A stretch of 64,000 nucleotides of DNA. Source: Marinobacter salinexigens (GTDB lineage Bacteria > Pseudomonadota > Gammaproteobacteria > Pseudomonadales > Oleiphilaceae). The translations under genes were made by a program, and so were the position numbers. The notes below the pieces were generated by a model. It worked only from the letters and a program-made list of their open reading frames with translations. It did no database searches and was not told the DNA's origin. Positions 15,357 through 24,147 of the stretch are shown piece after piece (position 1 is the first letter of the stretch; each line of letters starts with the position of its first letter). Location of the stretch: positions 1 through 64,000 of the forward strand of contig NZ_VTUU01000013.1 of NCBI RefSeq assembly GCF_008370345.1, in the 5' to 3' direction.

Positions 15357-16754
15357 ATGAATACCTTTGAATTGGAGCGCTGGGCGAAACGACTGGCAAG
15401 CGACCGGGGAAAGCCAGCATATCGGCTCATTTCTGATTTGATCGCCGAAGACATCGATAGCGGTCGTCTCCAGCCCCGCGACAAATTGCCCACTCTTCGG
15501 GATCTGGCAACGGCTGTAGGCATCAACTACACCACCGCTGCCAGGGCTTATAACGAAGCCAAAAGACGAGGTCTTATTGACTCGCATCCAGGTTCAGGGA
15601 CTTTTGTTAAAGGACGGGCTGCAAAGGTTCGTCTGTCCGGTGGCTATGAAATGACAATGAACCTGACGGTCGAGCCATCAATCCCGACTCTTGTCGAGCA
15701 GATGCGCGAAAGCGCCATCGGCGTGCTCGCACAACGGGATATTTATTCACTCCTACGATACCAGGCATTTGGTGGCGGCCAGCGGGACAAGGAAGCGGCT
15801 CTTCAATGGCTCGACAGGCGTTTGCTTGATGCGCGTTTGGAAAATGTCCTTGTGTGCCCCGGTATCCATAGTGCGCTTCTCGGATTGCTCACCCAATTGG
15901 TTGCGCCAGGGCAGGTGATTTGTGTGGAGAGCCTGGCCTATCCCGGCATTAAAGCTATAGCCGCCCAACTGGGGATTACGCTGCATTCGCTTGAGCGTGA
16001 TGCGGATGGCCCACTGGTGACGCCGTTTGAGGAAATATGTAAACAAGGGCAGGTTGCAGCGCTCTATCTGAACCCGACAATCCAAAATCCGACCACGACA
16101 ACGATCCCGCAGGGGCGACGCGAAGCGCTTGCTGATGTTGCACTCCGATACAGCATTCCGATTATTGAGGATGATGCGTACACGCTGTTGAGTGATGAGC
16201 CCGTTGTGGCGATGGCAGATTTGGCGCCAGAGCTTACCTACTACATTACGGGTACATCCAAATGCCTTGGCCCGGGATTTCGCTCAGCTTTCCTGCATGC
16301 GCCAGGCAAACGTCAGGCGCAAAGGGCTTCGGGTGCCATGAGGGCCCTCTCTGTGATGTCGAGCCCAATAACTGACGCATTTGTGACTCAGTGGATCCTG
16401 GACGGCACTGCAGACGCAGTTATTCGGGCTGTTCGCACCGAAGCTATTGCACGGTTGAAGTTGGCTGAGCAGTATCTTGGCCGCAATCGGATGGCATCAG
16501 CCGAAGGCGCTTTTCATATGTGGTTGAAGATCCCTAAGGCCTCAAACTGGAACCCATCAGAGCTCGCCGTAGATTTGCGAGGGCACGGCGTCAGTGCTGT
16601 TGCTAGCGCGGCATTTTCAACTGACAACAATCCGCCTGATGCGTTGCGGATCTGCTTTGGTGGCCCCATCAGCCGTGATGACTGGGAGGAAGGTTTGCAA
16701 CAGGTATCGGAGTTGATCAATCAGCCGGCCCACCTGTCGTCAATGGCTCGCTAG
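15357..16754 (+). CDS. MocR/PdxR-type regulator, likely controller of Nit1C
   Basis: The 465-aa protein has a GntR winged helix (about residues 20-85, LPTLRDLATAVGINYTTAARAYNEA) and a fold-type I aminotransferase-like domain (about 110-455). The PLP lysine is present (Lys302 in TGTSKCLG) with IIEDDAYTLL before it. It is divergent from nitB across a 352-bp spacer with direct repeats, so it probably regulates the Nit1C operon. PLP is an aldehyde that reacts with amines and with cyanide, so the effector could be linked to cyanide or its products; that is a guess. It is only distantly similar by eye to the MocR at 2360. Confidence 0.88.
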   Translation: MNTFELERWAKRLASDRGKPAYRLISDLIAEDIDSGRLQPRDKLPTLRDLATAVGINYTTAARAYNEAKRRGLIDSHPGSGTFVKGRAAKVRLSGGYEMTMNLTVEPSIPTLVEQMRESAIGVLAQRDIYSLLRYQAFGGGQRDKEAALQWLDRRLLDARLENVLVCPGIHSALLGLLTQLVAPGQVICVESLAYPGIKAIAAQLGITLHSLERDADGPLVTPFEEICKQGQVAALYLNPTIQNPTTTTIPQGRREALADVALRYSIPIIEDDAYTLLSDEPVVAMADLAPELTYYITGTSKCLGPGFRSAFLHAPGKRQAQRASGAMRALSVMSSPITDAFVTQWILDGTADAVIRAVRTEAIARLKLAEQYLGRNRMASAEGAFHMWLKIPKASNWNPSELAVDLRGHGVSAVASAAFSTDNNPPDALRICFGGPISRDDWEEGLQQVSELINQPAHLSSMAR

Positions 16755-16780
16755 AAAAGCAATTGGGATATGAAAAACAC

Positions 16781-17695
16781 TCACTCTGGCAGAGGAATAA
16801 ATTCTTCGTCATCGCCGGGGATCAGTGGGAATCGATGCGCTTTCCAGTCGGCTCTGGCCTGCACAATCCGTTCCTTGCGTGTTGAAATGAAGTTCCAGTC
16901 CATCCGTCTTGGTTCGAACGGTTCGCCGCCAATGATCGCGATCCGGGATTCCTCCAGGGCCACAACTTCGATGCCTTCCTGAGGCCCTAAAATCGCCATG
17001 GAATACTCGGGAATCTGTGCGTCCCTGGCGGCAAGGGTGCCTTTGGCTACATACAGTGCTCGTTCCTTCGCCGTTGGCAGGGTAATGGATTGTCCCTTGG
17101 CCAGGTGGGCCTCCACATAGAGCGTTTCGGCAAAGCACTTAACCGGGGAGGTGACGCCATACGCTGTTCCCATGATGACCCTCGCCGGCACGCCATTCAG
17201 GTTCACAGTTGGAATGGCGTCTGCCGGGTAATGAAGAAAATCGGGTTCCATCTCTTCCAATGCTTTCGGAAGCGCCAGCCAAAGCTGCAGCCCATGGAGG
17301 GTATGAATTTTTGCCGTTATTTCCGGGCGTTCACGCTCTGAATGAACAATGCCCTTGCCCGCAACCATCAGGTTGATATCTCCGGGCCTGATTGGCTGCA
17401 CACTGCCCAGCGAATCACGATGCAGGATCTCACCCTCGAACAGGTACGTGACTGTTGCCAGGTTGATGTGGGGGTGAGGGCGCACGTTAATACCATCACC
17501 TGCCTGAAAAATTGCCGGGCCCATGTGATCGAAGAAGGTCCACGGGCCTACCATCCTGCGGTCTTTGTGTGGTAGCAGTCGGCGTACAGAAAAACCACCA
17601 AGGTCGCGGTCCTTGGGTTGGATCAACAGTTCAATGGCGTCACACGGATTGCTAACGGTGCAATCAGATTCCACAGTATCGCTGAGATTGCTCAT
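16781..17695 (-). CDS. Pirin-family bicupin
   Basis: The protein is 304 aa with the typical pirin N-terminal cupin: VRRLLPHKDRRMVGPWTFFDHMGP and the metal site HPHINLATVTYLFEGEILHRDS, then GKGIVHSERE. The C-terminal cupin covers about residues 160-270. Pirins are iron-binding cupins, some with quercetinase activity, others acting on transcription factors. The start at 17695 follows GAGG. It is convergent with the MocR gene (26-bp gap). A fragment of a related gene lies at 2218-2285. Confidence 0.87.
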   Translation of the reverse strand: MSNLSDTVESDCTVSNPCDAIELLIQPKDRDLGGFSVRRLLPHKDRRMVGPWTFFDHMGPAIFQAGDGINVRPHPHINLATVTYLFEGEILHRDSLGSVQPIRPGDINLMVAGKGIVHSERERPEITAKIHTLHGLQLWLALPKALEEMEPDFLHYPADAIPTVNLNGVPARVIMGTAYGVTSPVKCFAETLYVEAHLAKGQSITLPTAKERALYVAKGTLAARDAQIPEYSMAILGPQEGIEVVALEESRIAIIGGEPFEPRRMDWNFISTRKERIVQARADWKAHRFPLIPGDDEEFIPLPE

Positions 17696-17863
17696 GGCTG
17701 GCCTCAATACATTGGGCGGGTGTCTATCCAATTTAGCTGAAGATGATGAATCTGTGGTGTTTGATTACGCTGATACCAGGAAGGTTTTGGATGCCATTGA
17801 TCAGAACTCTTGCTGCTCAGGCTCTAGGCCAGTTCATGAGGCAATAAAAAAAAACGAATATAT

Positions 17864-17882
17864 ATTATCTAATATAGATAAT
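17864..17882. promoter_or_regulatory. Perfect 19-bp palindrome in the pirin upstream region
   Basis: ATTATCTA-ATA-TAGATAAT is a perfect 8-3-8 inverted repeat within a very AT-rich patch (17845-17885). It lies about 170 bp upstream of pirin and is likely an operator for a dimeric repressor. Apart from it, the 303-bp gap 17696-17998 holds no gene that I can support. Confidence 0.45.
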
Positions 17883-17998
17883 TGTTGAGGTTATCGGCCC
17901 CTGCTAGCGTAATTAAACCTGTCAGTTCTCACGTTATTCGAACGATGGGTATTTAAGCTTTTGACGACATAACACGTGAAAAATAATTTCAACAATAA

Positions 17999-18679
17999 TG
18001 TGGGTCCGATCTATCCAGCCGTGGTGACACTTTTGACTACAGCAAGACCAGAACTTCAGAAGAACTGGATAATTACCGTGATGGCGGTGGTATGGTCAGC
18101 CTCCGCATCTTCCGGAGCCTGAAGCCGGTGATTGCTGCCGTTAATGGGGCTGCTGTTGGAGTGGGGGCAACGATGCAACTTCCCATGGATATCCGTATCG
18201 CGTCTACCGATGCACGGTTTGGCTTCGTTTTCGCCCGTCGAGGCCTCGTACCCGAAGCCGCCTCTTCATGGTTCCTGTCAAAAGTCGTGGGGCTGTCAAC
18301 TGCGTTGGAGTGGTGTTATTCCGGTCGGATTTTTTCTGCCCAGGAAGCGTGCGAACGGGGACTGGTTCGCTCCCTACACGAACTCGATGAGTTGCTTCCT
18401 GCTGCCCGTGCCATTGCACAGGAGTTCGTCGACAATTGCGCACCTGTCTCGGTTGCGATGACGAGGCAGATGCTATGGAGAATGAGTAGCGCAAGCCACC
18501 CAATGGAAGCCCACAAGTTAGATACTCTGGCGCTCCGGCACCGGGGAAGCTCTGATGATGCCAGAGAAGGTGTTGAATCCTTTCTCGACAAACGGCAACC
18601 TACGTACTCGGCGCGGGTATCACGGGATATGCCAGATTTCTTTGATTGGCAATCCGAGCCTCCGTATTCTCAGCTGTAA
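17999..18679 (+). pseudogene. Enoyl-CoA hydratase/isomerase, 5'-truncated
   Basis: The reading frame is open from just after a stop at 17996-17998, and homology begins at once with GSDLSSRGDTFDYSKTR, the segment that normally follows AFCAG in crotonases. It continues through YRDGGG, KPVIAAVNGAAVGVG (oxyanion-hole half), FGFVFARRGLVPEAASSWFL (active-site loop) and the C-terminal trimerisation part. Roughly the first 60-75 residues, including the first oxyanion-hole residue, are missing. An in-frame ATG at 18092 could make a shorter 195-aa chain, but that would lack the first beta-sheet units. I judge it a deletion remnant. Confidence 0.75.
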
Positions 18680-18692
18680 CCTTGTTTGCCAC

Positions 18693-19961
18693 TCAAACCA
18701 TTCGCCGACGCCCTTCAGTACGACGCCGAGCCTGCTCAGAATTCACATAAACCGACTCGGTAAACGTCGCATTGGCGTGACCGAGTTCTTCGCTGATGTG
18801 CCGGATATCGCCCCCGGCTTCAATCGCCTGGCTGGCGCCGGTATGCCTTAGATAGTGGGTTTCCGACCGGATAGCCCGCATCTGCCTGGCTTCATCCGCA
18901 TAACCTTGATCCTCCATTCGGTCTGCCGTGGCAACCATGGCTTGTTCGTAGATCCTTTGCACCTGCCTTTTACCGATAGCATCACCTTTGTTGGACGGGA
19001 GGATAGGGGTGGATTCTCCCGGTACGGGCAGGGGAGACGCGAGCCCCAGATGGGTACGCCAGCGTTTGAGATAAGCCAGATAGGCATCCGGGAGTGTCAC
19101 TTGCCGTGTTTTATCGCCTTTTCCGAAAACCGAATAGATCCAATAGGGTTCGCCATCGACGATGGTTCGCCTGAAATCGCCGAAGCTCGGTGTTCGCATC
19201 TGGTTTCGGTCGACGGGGCGTGGAGCTAATTCGCTGACACGAAGGAAAAGGCTTTTCATCGTGACAACCACAAAGAGATGGCGCTCGAACTTTGCATTGG
19301 CACTGGCCAGTTCAGTGAGTGTTTCCAGCAGATAAGACCACTGCCAGTCGGTGAGCCTTCGAACCTCGGCATCCCGGTCTGCGTTAAGATTTGGCTTGGC
19401 ATTACGATCCCGTTTACGGACATCCAGCAGTGGATTACGCTGAAGATAATCCTTGGAAACGAGGTATTTGAAAAATGTTTGCAAAGCTGTCCGGCTGGCA
19501 TTCAGGCTTGCCTGTGAAATGGAGTAGGGGGTCTGGGTGTCTTTCGAGCGCAGGGCTATTGGCCGCCATTTAGAGTTAGAACGCCGCAGATCATTCTGAT
19601 CGATAAATGCAGGGTAAATCCCTGAGGAAATCCAGGATGCGGGCGGCGTTTTGAGGAAGTTGAAGTAACTGCTCACCACATCGGTATCAGTTTGCGAAAG
19701 GTGGCGCTTCGCGATCAGCCAAGTGTAGTTAAGGAACCTCTGAAGTTCACTTCGAAATCGATTGTAGGTACCTGAAACATCACTGTATTTTGCGAGGAAA
19801 TGTTGGGTAATTTCGTAGTCGCTCTGTACCAATTTATGATCAAGATTGAGAGCGCCCAATGCTGTCTGGAGGTCAGGATACAACGCTAGTTCAGCCTGTT
19901 CGTGGATGAGTTCGGCGGTATCAAACAGCGGGAAACCGGGAAATCTCGCTTTTGAATTCAT
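18693..19961 (-). CDS. Tyrosine recombinase / site-specific integrase
   Basis: The 422-aa protein has an N-terminal SAM-like core-binding domain (about residues 60-190) and a C-terminal catalytic domain with Arg in LFLRVSELAPRP, Lys in GKGDKTRQ, HYLRHTGASQ (HxxR), LGHAN and the nucleophile Tyr in ESVYVNS. All key residues are present, so it should be active. It catalyses strand exchange, probably moving a genomic island. There is no adjacent tRNA gene. It converges on the truncated hydratase and has a palindromic leader upstream. Confidence 0.88.
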   Translation of the reverse strand: MNSKARFPGFPLFDTAELIHEQAELALYPDLQTALGALNLDHKLVQSDYEITQHFLAKYSDVSGTYNRFRSELQRFLNYTWLIAKRHLSQTDTDVVSSYFNFLKTPPASWISSGIYPAFIDQNDLRRSNSKWRPIALRSKDTQTPYSISQASLNASRTALQTFFKYLVSKDYLQRNPLLDVRKRDRNAKPNLNADRDAEVRRLTDWQWSYLLETLTELASANAKFERHLFVVVTMKSLFLRVSELAPRPVDRNQMRTPSFGDFRRTIVDGEPYWIYSVFGKGDKTRQVTLPDAYLAYLKRWRTHLGLASPLPVPGESTPILPSNKGDAIGKRQVQRIYEQAMVATADRMEDQGYADEARQMRAIRSETHYLRHTGASQAIEAGGDIRHISEELGHANATFTESVYVNSEQARRRTEGRRRMV

Positions 19962-20011
19962 AGGGTTATCACGTTCCTGAGATGTTTTACCTGCATGGGC
20001 GGGTGGCCATA

Positions 20012-20039
20012 ATGTCCAATACTCCTAAATATTGGACAT
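20012..20039. promoter_or_regulatory. Perfect 10-8-10 inverted repeat in the integrase leader
   Basis: ATGTCCAATA and TATTGGACAT flank an 8-bp centre. On the minus strand it lies just after a TATACT -10-like box and about 50 bp before the integrase start, so it may be an operator or recombinase/excisionase site. In RNA it forms a hairpin whose loop is TTTAGGAG, exposing a Shine-Dalgarno-like AGGAG. An ATG at 20010 opens a 7-codon frame ending at 19987. Confidence 0.5.
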
Positions 20040-20347
20040 ATAGTATATTGCCATAAAATCAGTTCCTTACGCCACATTTCAGGACTATGGTTTTTCCAGT
20101 TGCATAGCTTTTGGTACGGCATCGGTGGCCTGTTGCGTATCCTTGAGTCGTGAATATGGCGTATGGCATGGAAAAAGGATTCTCTTTCTGTGGATCTACC
20201 TCTGGGCAGTCATTGGATAAAGTGCGGCGCCACAGCGGTTGCGTGAAACATACAGGGGAACCGGAAACGAGAAGCTCAGGAATGCTATCTCTGGATAGCA
20301 GCGCGCTCTACGTTCGATGAATTTGGAACCGGAGATGAGCTAGGCGT
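20040..20347. other. Gene-poor spacer, nothing recognised
   Basis: This 308-bp stretch upstream of the integrase has no supported gene. The only structure noted is a short hairpin TGCTATC-TCTG-GATAGCA at 20283-20300. It could hold part of a recombination site, but no repeat pair was found. Confidence 0.4.
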
Positions 20348-20512
20348 TTAGCGATTTGAAATATGAACACTGAGTCCGGTCAGAACGACAGCCGCTGGTA
20401 GAATGAGCACGATTGGCTGCTGAATGTGGGTGACAATAACGATAGCCGTATAAGACAACATGCCGCAGAGAACAAGGTGAAGGTCTGCAGGTGTTTTCGG
20501 GTCATCAGGCAC
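20348..20512 (-). CDS. Possible small membrane protein (54 aa)
   Basis: A GTG-start frame encodes 54 residues beginning VPDDPKTPADLHLVLCGM and ending in VHISNR. It contains two hydrophobic runs (about residues 11-29 and 33-50), a hairpin-like two-helix membrane pattern. A GGAG lies about 12 nt upstream of the GTG, which is far. No family is recognised. It is the only credible frame in the 19962-20681 gap. The remainder, 20513-20681, is AT-rich with a CATAAT/ATTATG dyad at 20628-20643 and no gene. Confidence 0.3.
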   Translation of the reverse strand: MPDDPKTPADLHLVLCGMLSYTAIVIVTHIQQPIVLILPAAVVLTGLSVHISNR

Positions 20513-20681
20513 AGTCGCGATGTTCTCCGGTTAGAGGGCTTTGTTGTGCTTCGTGTAGGAAGCTTTCAGCGATGATGACGATAGCGCGGTCCGCACCCCG
20601 CTGCTGTGATGTAAACACTATACTGCGCATAATGTATATTATGTTAAATGGTATAATGTGGCGCACCAGGTTAATTAAATC

Positions 20682-21599
20682 TCACGCCTCCCCGCCAACC
20701 TCAATAGCTACACTCGAACGCATCACAGCCTTATCTTTCCCGGGAGGCGCCCCGAACAGTTTCCGGTAATCACGACTGAACTGCGACGGGCTTTCATACC
20801 CGACTTCATAACCGACGTTGGCGACTTCCTGATGGTTTAGCAAAAGGCGTCGGGCTTCCTGAAGACGTACCTGCTTCTGGAACTGTATCGGTGTCAGCTG
20901 GGTGATGTTTTTGAAATACCGGTGGAACGTCGCCTGGCTCATATTCGCCATCTCAGCAAGATCGGAGACTTTAAACGGCTTGCTGTAATTCGCTTTGATC
21001 CAGGCCGTTACCGTACCGATTCGCGCAGTTTCGCTATCTTTCAATCCCGCTTGTTGTAGAGCTGGCCCTAACGGGGATCGAAGCAAACGCCAGCAGATTT
21101 CGCGCCGAATCATGGGCTCCAGTACGAGTCTGTCTTCTCCTGTCTGATTGAGAAGCTGTAACAGGCGATAGAAAGGATCGTAGAGATCGCCCGGTATTTG
21201 AGCCGTTACAAGTGCCAGGTGCTTTGGTCCGCTGTAGACCATCTCCGGATGTGATAGCAATAGTTCGGAAATCATCATCGGGTCGATAGACAGGCTCAGA
21301 GCCAGGTATGGTGCATCTTCTTTTGCCTCCACAATGCGTGACGTGACCGGAACGTTAACCGACGCAAAGAGACATTCGCCCTGCCTGTACCCGAATTCCC
21401 ATTCGCCGATACTGCTGACTTTTGCGCCCTGAAGAACAATGCAGAAGGATGTGTCGTACAGGGCCCGTATGGTTCCGCTGGGCTCGGTTGCTCTGGTCAG
21501 GCGTAATCCGGTGATATCTGTTTCAGGGCCGAATTTGAGCGACAGTTGGTCTGCCAGATCCTGAAGTTGCTGAAGGTGTAATTCGGCTTTGATGTTCAC
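20682..21599 (-). CDS. AraC-family regulator with AraC_N cupin domain
   Basis: The 305-aa protein has an N-terminal cupin-like effector domain (about residues 20-180, SFCIVLQGAKVSSIGEWEFGYRQGECLF) and two C-terminal helix-turn-helix motifs (about 205-295; KVSDLAEMANMSQATFHRYFK and ANVGYEVGYESPSQFSRDYRKLFG). The start is GTG at 21599 with AGAGG 7 nt upstream. It is divergent from an aldo-keto reductase, a very common pairing where the regulator activates the reductase in response to an aldehyde or similar stress. Confidence 0.88.
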   Translation of the reverse strand: MNIKAELHLQQLQDLADQLSLKFGPETDITGLRLTRATEPSGTIRALYDTSFCIVLQGAKVSSIGEWEFGYRQGECLFASVNVPVTSRIVEAKEDAPYLALSLSIDPMMISELLLSHPEMVYSGPKHLALVTAQIPGDLYDPFYRLLQLLNQTGEDRLVLEPMIRREICWRLLRSPLGPALQQAGLKDSETARIGTVTAWIKANYSKPFKVSDLAEMANMSQATFHRYFKNITQLTPIQFQKQVRLQEARRLLLNHQEVANVGYEVGYESPSQFSRDYRKLFGAPPGKDKAVMRSSVAIEVGGEA

Positions 21600-21634
21600 A
21601 ATACGACCTCTGCGGTTTACGTACGTTGACAGAA

Positions 21635-21667
21635 TCAGGCAATAAGCTGCGGCTATTGTTCAGGCAA
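21635..21667. promoter_or_regulatory. Direct repeats in the araC/akr divergent promoter
   Basis: TCAGGCAA is repeated at 21635-21642 and 21660-21667, 25 bp apart, with an overlapping CAATA/TATTG dyad between them. AraC-type proteins bind such direct repeats. Candidate only. Confidence 0.3.
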
Positions 21668-21745
21668 ACTTTCCTTTGATGACCGTAACATACCAATCCA
21701 CTCCCAACCCATAAGGGTTTTCTGAAAACAGTGAGGTGATTGGTT

Positions 21746-22843
21746 ATGACAACTCCGAATATTCCACAATCTGCAGATAACTCTCTACTTAATTCTGCAC
21801 TTAGAATGCGCAAGCTTGGTAATTCAGGCTTGTTTGTGTCGGAACTCTGCCTCGGGACAATGACGTTTGGTGGTGGTGAGGATATGTGGGGATTGATCGG
21901 GCGTTTGCAGCAAAACGACGCCGATGAACTGATGCAAACCGCTCTCGAAGCCGGTATCAATTTCATCGATACGGCGAATGTCTACGGTGGCGGGGCAAGC
22001 GAACGTATCGTTGGCCAATCCCTGAAGAATCTTAGCGTTAATCGCGAGGATGTTGTGCTGGCGACAAAGGTGCTTGGTCCTATGGGGGCCTCACCGAATA
22101 GTCGCGGGGCTTCACGAGGCCATATTCTCAATGCCTGCAAAGCCAGCCTTCAGCGCCTCCAAACGGACTACATAGACCTCTACCAGATTCACGGCTTTGA
22201 TTCGGAAACGCCAATGCTTGAAACCCTCGAGGCCTTGAATACTTTGGTGCAACAGGGGCATGTTCGCTACGTTGGGCTTTCCAACTGGGCGGCCTGGCAG
22301 GTAATGAAGGCCGTTGGTATCGCTGAGGCACGTCGCCTCTGCCCTATTCTCTCACTGCAGGCCCACTACACCATCGTTGGTCGTGATCTGGAGCGAGAAA
22401 TCATACCTATGCTGGAGTCCGAGAATGTTGGCTTGATGGTGTGGAGCCCATTGGCCGGCGGATATCTGTCCGGCAAATACGAAGGCTCGGAAGCAACCGA
22501 AGAAAACCGACGCGCCAGTTTTGATTTCCCGCCCGTGAACCGGGAACGAGGAAGCCAGGTTATCGAGGTTATGCGAGAGATCGCAGCGGGTAAAGTGATT
22601 GATGGGACGGCTGTCAGTGTTGCGCAGATAGCGCTGGCCTGGCTGTTACACCAGAAGGCCGTCACCAGTGTGATTGTGGGCGCCAAAAGAAAGGATCAGT
22701 TGCTTGATAATATTATGGCCGCTCGCATCCGCCTTACAGAAGACGAATTGGAGGCGCTCGACACCGTTAGCCGTCTTCCTGAGGAATACCCGGGGTGGAT
22801 GCTCGAGCGCCAGGGGGAATACCGTGCCCACGCGAAAGGTTAA
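21746..22843 (+). CDS. Aldo-keto reductase
   Basis: The 365-aa (beta/alpha)8 NADPH-dependent oxidoreductase reduces aldehydes or ketones. The catalytic tetrad is visible: Asp and Tyr in FIDTANVYGGGASE, Lys in VLATKVLGP, His in YIDLYQIHGFD. The C-terminal NADPH part contains VIVGAKRKDQLLDNI. ATG at 21746 lies behind GAGGTGATTGG. A TTG start 6 bp earlier is less likely. It converges with yebG; the two stop codons share the palindrome TTAA. Confidence 0.88.
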   Translation: MTTPNIPQSADNSLLNSALRMRKLGNSGLFVSELCLGTMTFGGGEDMWGLIGRLQQNDADELMQTALEAGINFIDTANVYGGGASERIVGQSLKNLSVNREDVVLATKVLGPMGASPNSRGASRGHILNACKASLQRLQTDYIDLYQIHGFDSETPMLETLEALNTLVQQGHVRYVGLSNWAAWQVMKAVGIAEARRLCPILSLQAHYTIVGRDLEREIIPMLESENVGLMVWSPLAGGYLSGKYEGSEATEENRRASFDFPPVNRERGSQVIEVMREIAAGKVIDGTAVSVAQIALAWLLHQKAVTSVIVGAKRKDQLLDNIMAARIRLTEDELEALDTVSRLPEEYPGWMLERQGEYRAHAKG

Positions 22844-23127
22844 CCTTCGTCGGCAGACTCAGAAGTCTCATTCAGTAGATGGGGCTTCTTGAGTGCTCGC
22901 TGGAACAGATCCCTGTTTTCAGCAATAACGAGGGCGCACTGGTCTGCATGTTCTTCGCTCAGGCCATCAACCCGTTTAACCAGAAATTCCCGGAGTTCCT
23001 CGGTCAGTTCCAGCAGCTTATCCCGGGCATCGGCTTCCGCTTTGGAAGCAAACAGCATGGTGTCCGGGTTTTTCTTAGCCATATCGAGTCCGTCCCGCGT
23101 TGAAAAATAGAGTGCTTCAACAGCCAT
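22840..23127 (-). CDS. yebG: YebG-family SOS-induced protein
   Basis: The small 95-aa acidic protein begins MAVEALYFSTRDGLDMA and carries FASKAEADARDKLLELTEEL and ALVIAENRDLFQRALK, matching the YebG family. In E. coli yebG is a LexA-regulated gene of unknown biochemical role in the DNA damage response. GAGG precedes the ATG. A near-consensus LexA box sits 25-40 bp upstream, fully consistent with the assignment. Confidence 0.88.
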   Translation of the reverse strand: MAVEALYFSTRDGLDMAKKNPDTMLFASKAEADARDKLLELTEELREFLVKRVDGLSEEHADQCALVIAENRDLFQRALKKPHLLNETSESADEG

Positions 23128-23149
23128 GTATCACCTCATGTCATTGGCA

Positions 23150-23168
23150 TACTGTATATTTGAACAGT
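23150..23168. promoter_or_regulatory. LexA (SOS) box of yebG
   Basis: CTGTATATTTGAACAG (23152-23167) matches the CTGT-N8-ACAG consensus, flanked by TA on the left. It is 25 bp upstream of the yebG start, in the right place for repression. Confidence 0.88.
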
Positions 23169-23231
23169 GTATCATGGTGTCTGGCGCTATGGGTAGAGCT
23201 TGCGATCGCGGACCCGATATGAAATCGGGGG

Positions 23232-24095
23232 TCAGAGTGCCTTCAGGACCTCATCAACCTGTAAACGGACACTCTCAAGTCCGCCCCCTGAGAGGTACCA
23301 GAGTCTTGGTGAGAGATATTTGATGGATATAGCTTCACCACCCACGGCATCCAGGGAGGTTCGGAGGGCTTCCACATTCAGTGCCTTGTCACCCTGCCCG
23401 ATCGCGTTACTACGATCCACGATGAGTAGCTGGTCAGGGCCAATCTCTGCAATGTCAGCGGGAGTTAATGGCGTAAAAGTTCGGGTACCTCGTGTTACGG
23501 TCTTAACGCTCTCGGGCAGCTTGGGCACAGAGAATCCCAGCAGGTCATAGACCACAGGTTCGGTTCTCAATCCGAAGTTGCCATCATTATGAGTGACTAC
23601 AAGCATACGACCAGTCGTGTCGATGGATGCCCTGCCCTTGGCAATGTAGTCATTGAGATCTGACAATGCTCGTTCTGCCTCCTGTGAACGGTCAAAATGT
23701 TCAGCAAGATCGAGTACTTTGGTCTCAAAGGCCGTCCAGTAGGTTCCTTCGCCCACATTGGCCTCGTGAACATCTGCGATGTCTTTAAGTTCTTCAACGG
23801 CTTCACCCTGGCGGCCGGTAACCAGTATCAGCGTCGGTTCAAGAGCTTTAATGGCTGCTGTGTCCGGGATTTTGAGACTGCCCACATCGGTGTAACGGTT
23901 TGCCTGATACTCTTGCAGATACGCGGGTAACCCTTGTTTTGGTAGCCCCACGACCTGATCTCCCAGGCCCAGCGCATCGAGAGTGTCGAGACTTCCGTGA
24001 TCAAATGACACGACACGGTGATCCGCGGCCTGGGCAATTTCCGAAGCACCACAGAGGGCAATAGCACCCGCAAGCAAGAAAGTTCCTACACGCAT
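23232..24095 (-). CDS. Iron-siderophore periplasmic binding protein (FatB/CeuA-like)
   Basis: The 287-aa protein has a signal peptide (MRVGTFLLAGAIALCGASEIAQA, cleavage near residue 23). The class III binding-protein fold is visible in VVSFDHGSLDTLDALGLGDQVVGLPKQGLP, SLKIPDTAAIKALEPTLILVTGRQ and the long connecting helix. It captures ferric siderophores, likely catecholate type, for an ABC importer. No permease or ATPase gene is next to it, so it is an orphan binding protein in this window. The start at 24095 has GGAG 6 nt upstream. A short CCCGAT/ATCGGG hairpin overlaps the stop. Confidence 0.8.
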   Translation of the reverse strand: MRVGTFLLAGAIALCGASEIAQAADHRVVSFDHGSLDTLDALGLGDQVVGLPKQGLPAYLQEYQANRYTDVGSLKIPDTAAIKALEPTLILVTGRQGEAVEELKDIADVHEANVGEGTYWTAFETKVLDLAEHFDRSQEAERALSDLNDYIAKGRASIDTTGRMLVVTHNDGNFGLRTEPVVYDLLGFSVPKLPESVKTVTRGTRTFTPLTPADIAEIGPDQLLIVDRSNAIGQGDKALNVEALRTSLDAVGGEAISIKYLSPRLWYLSGGGLESVRLQVDEVLKAL

Positions 24096-24147
24096 TCCAG
24101 TCTCCATTTTCAAGGAATCGTCCGGTTGTTAACCGGATATATTTAGT

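Noticed and set aside
17565-17888. 107-aa plus-strand frame across the pirin start
   Set aside because: It is largely antisense to pirin and ends in the AT-rich palindrome region.
20491-20769. 92-aa plus-strand frame at the end of the AraC gene
   Set aside because: It is mostly antisense to AraC, with no ribosome site or family.
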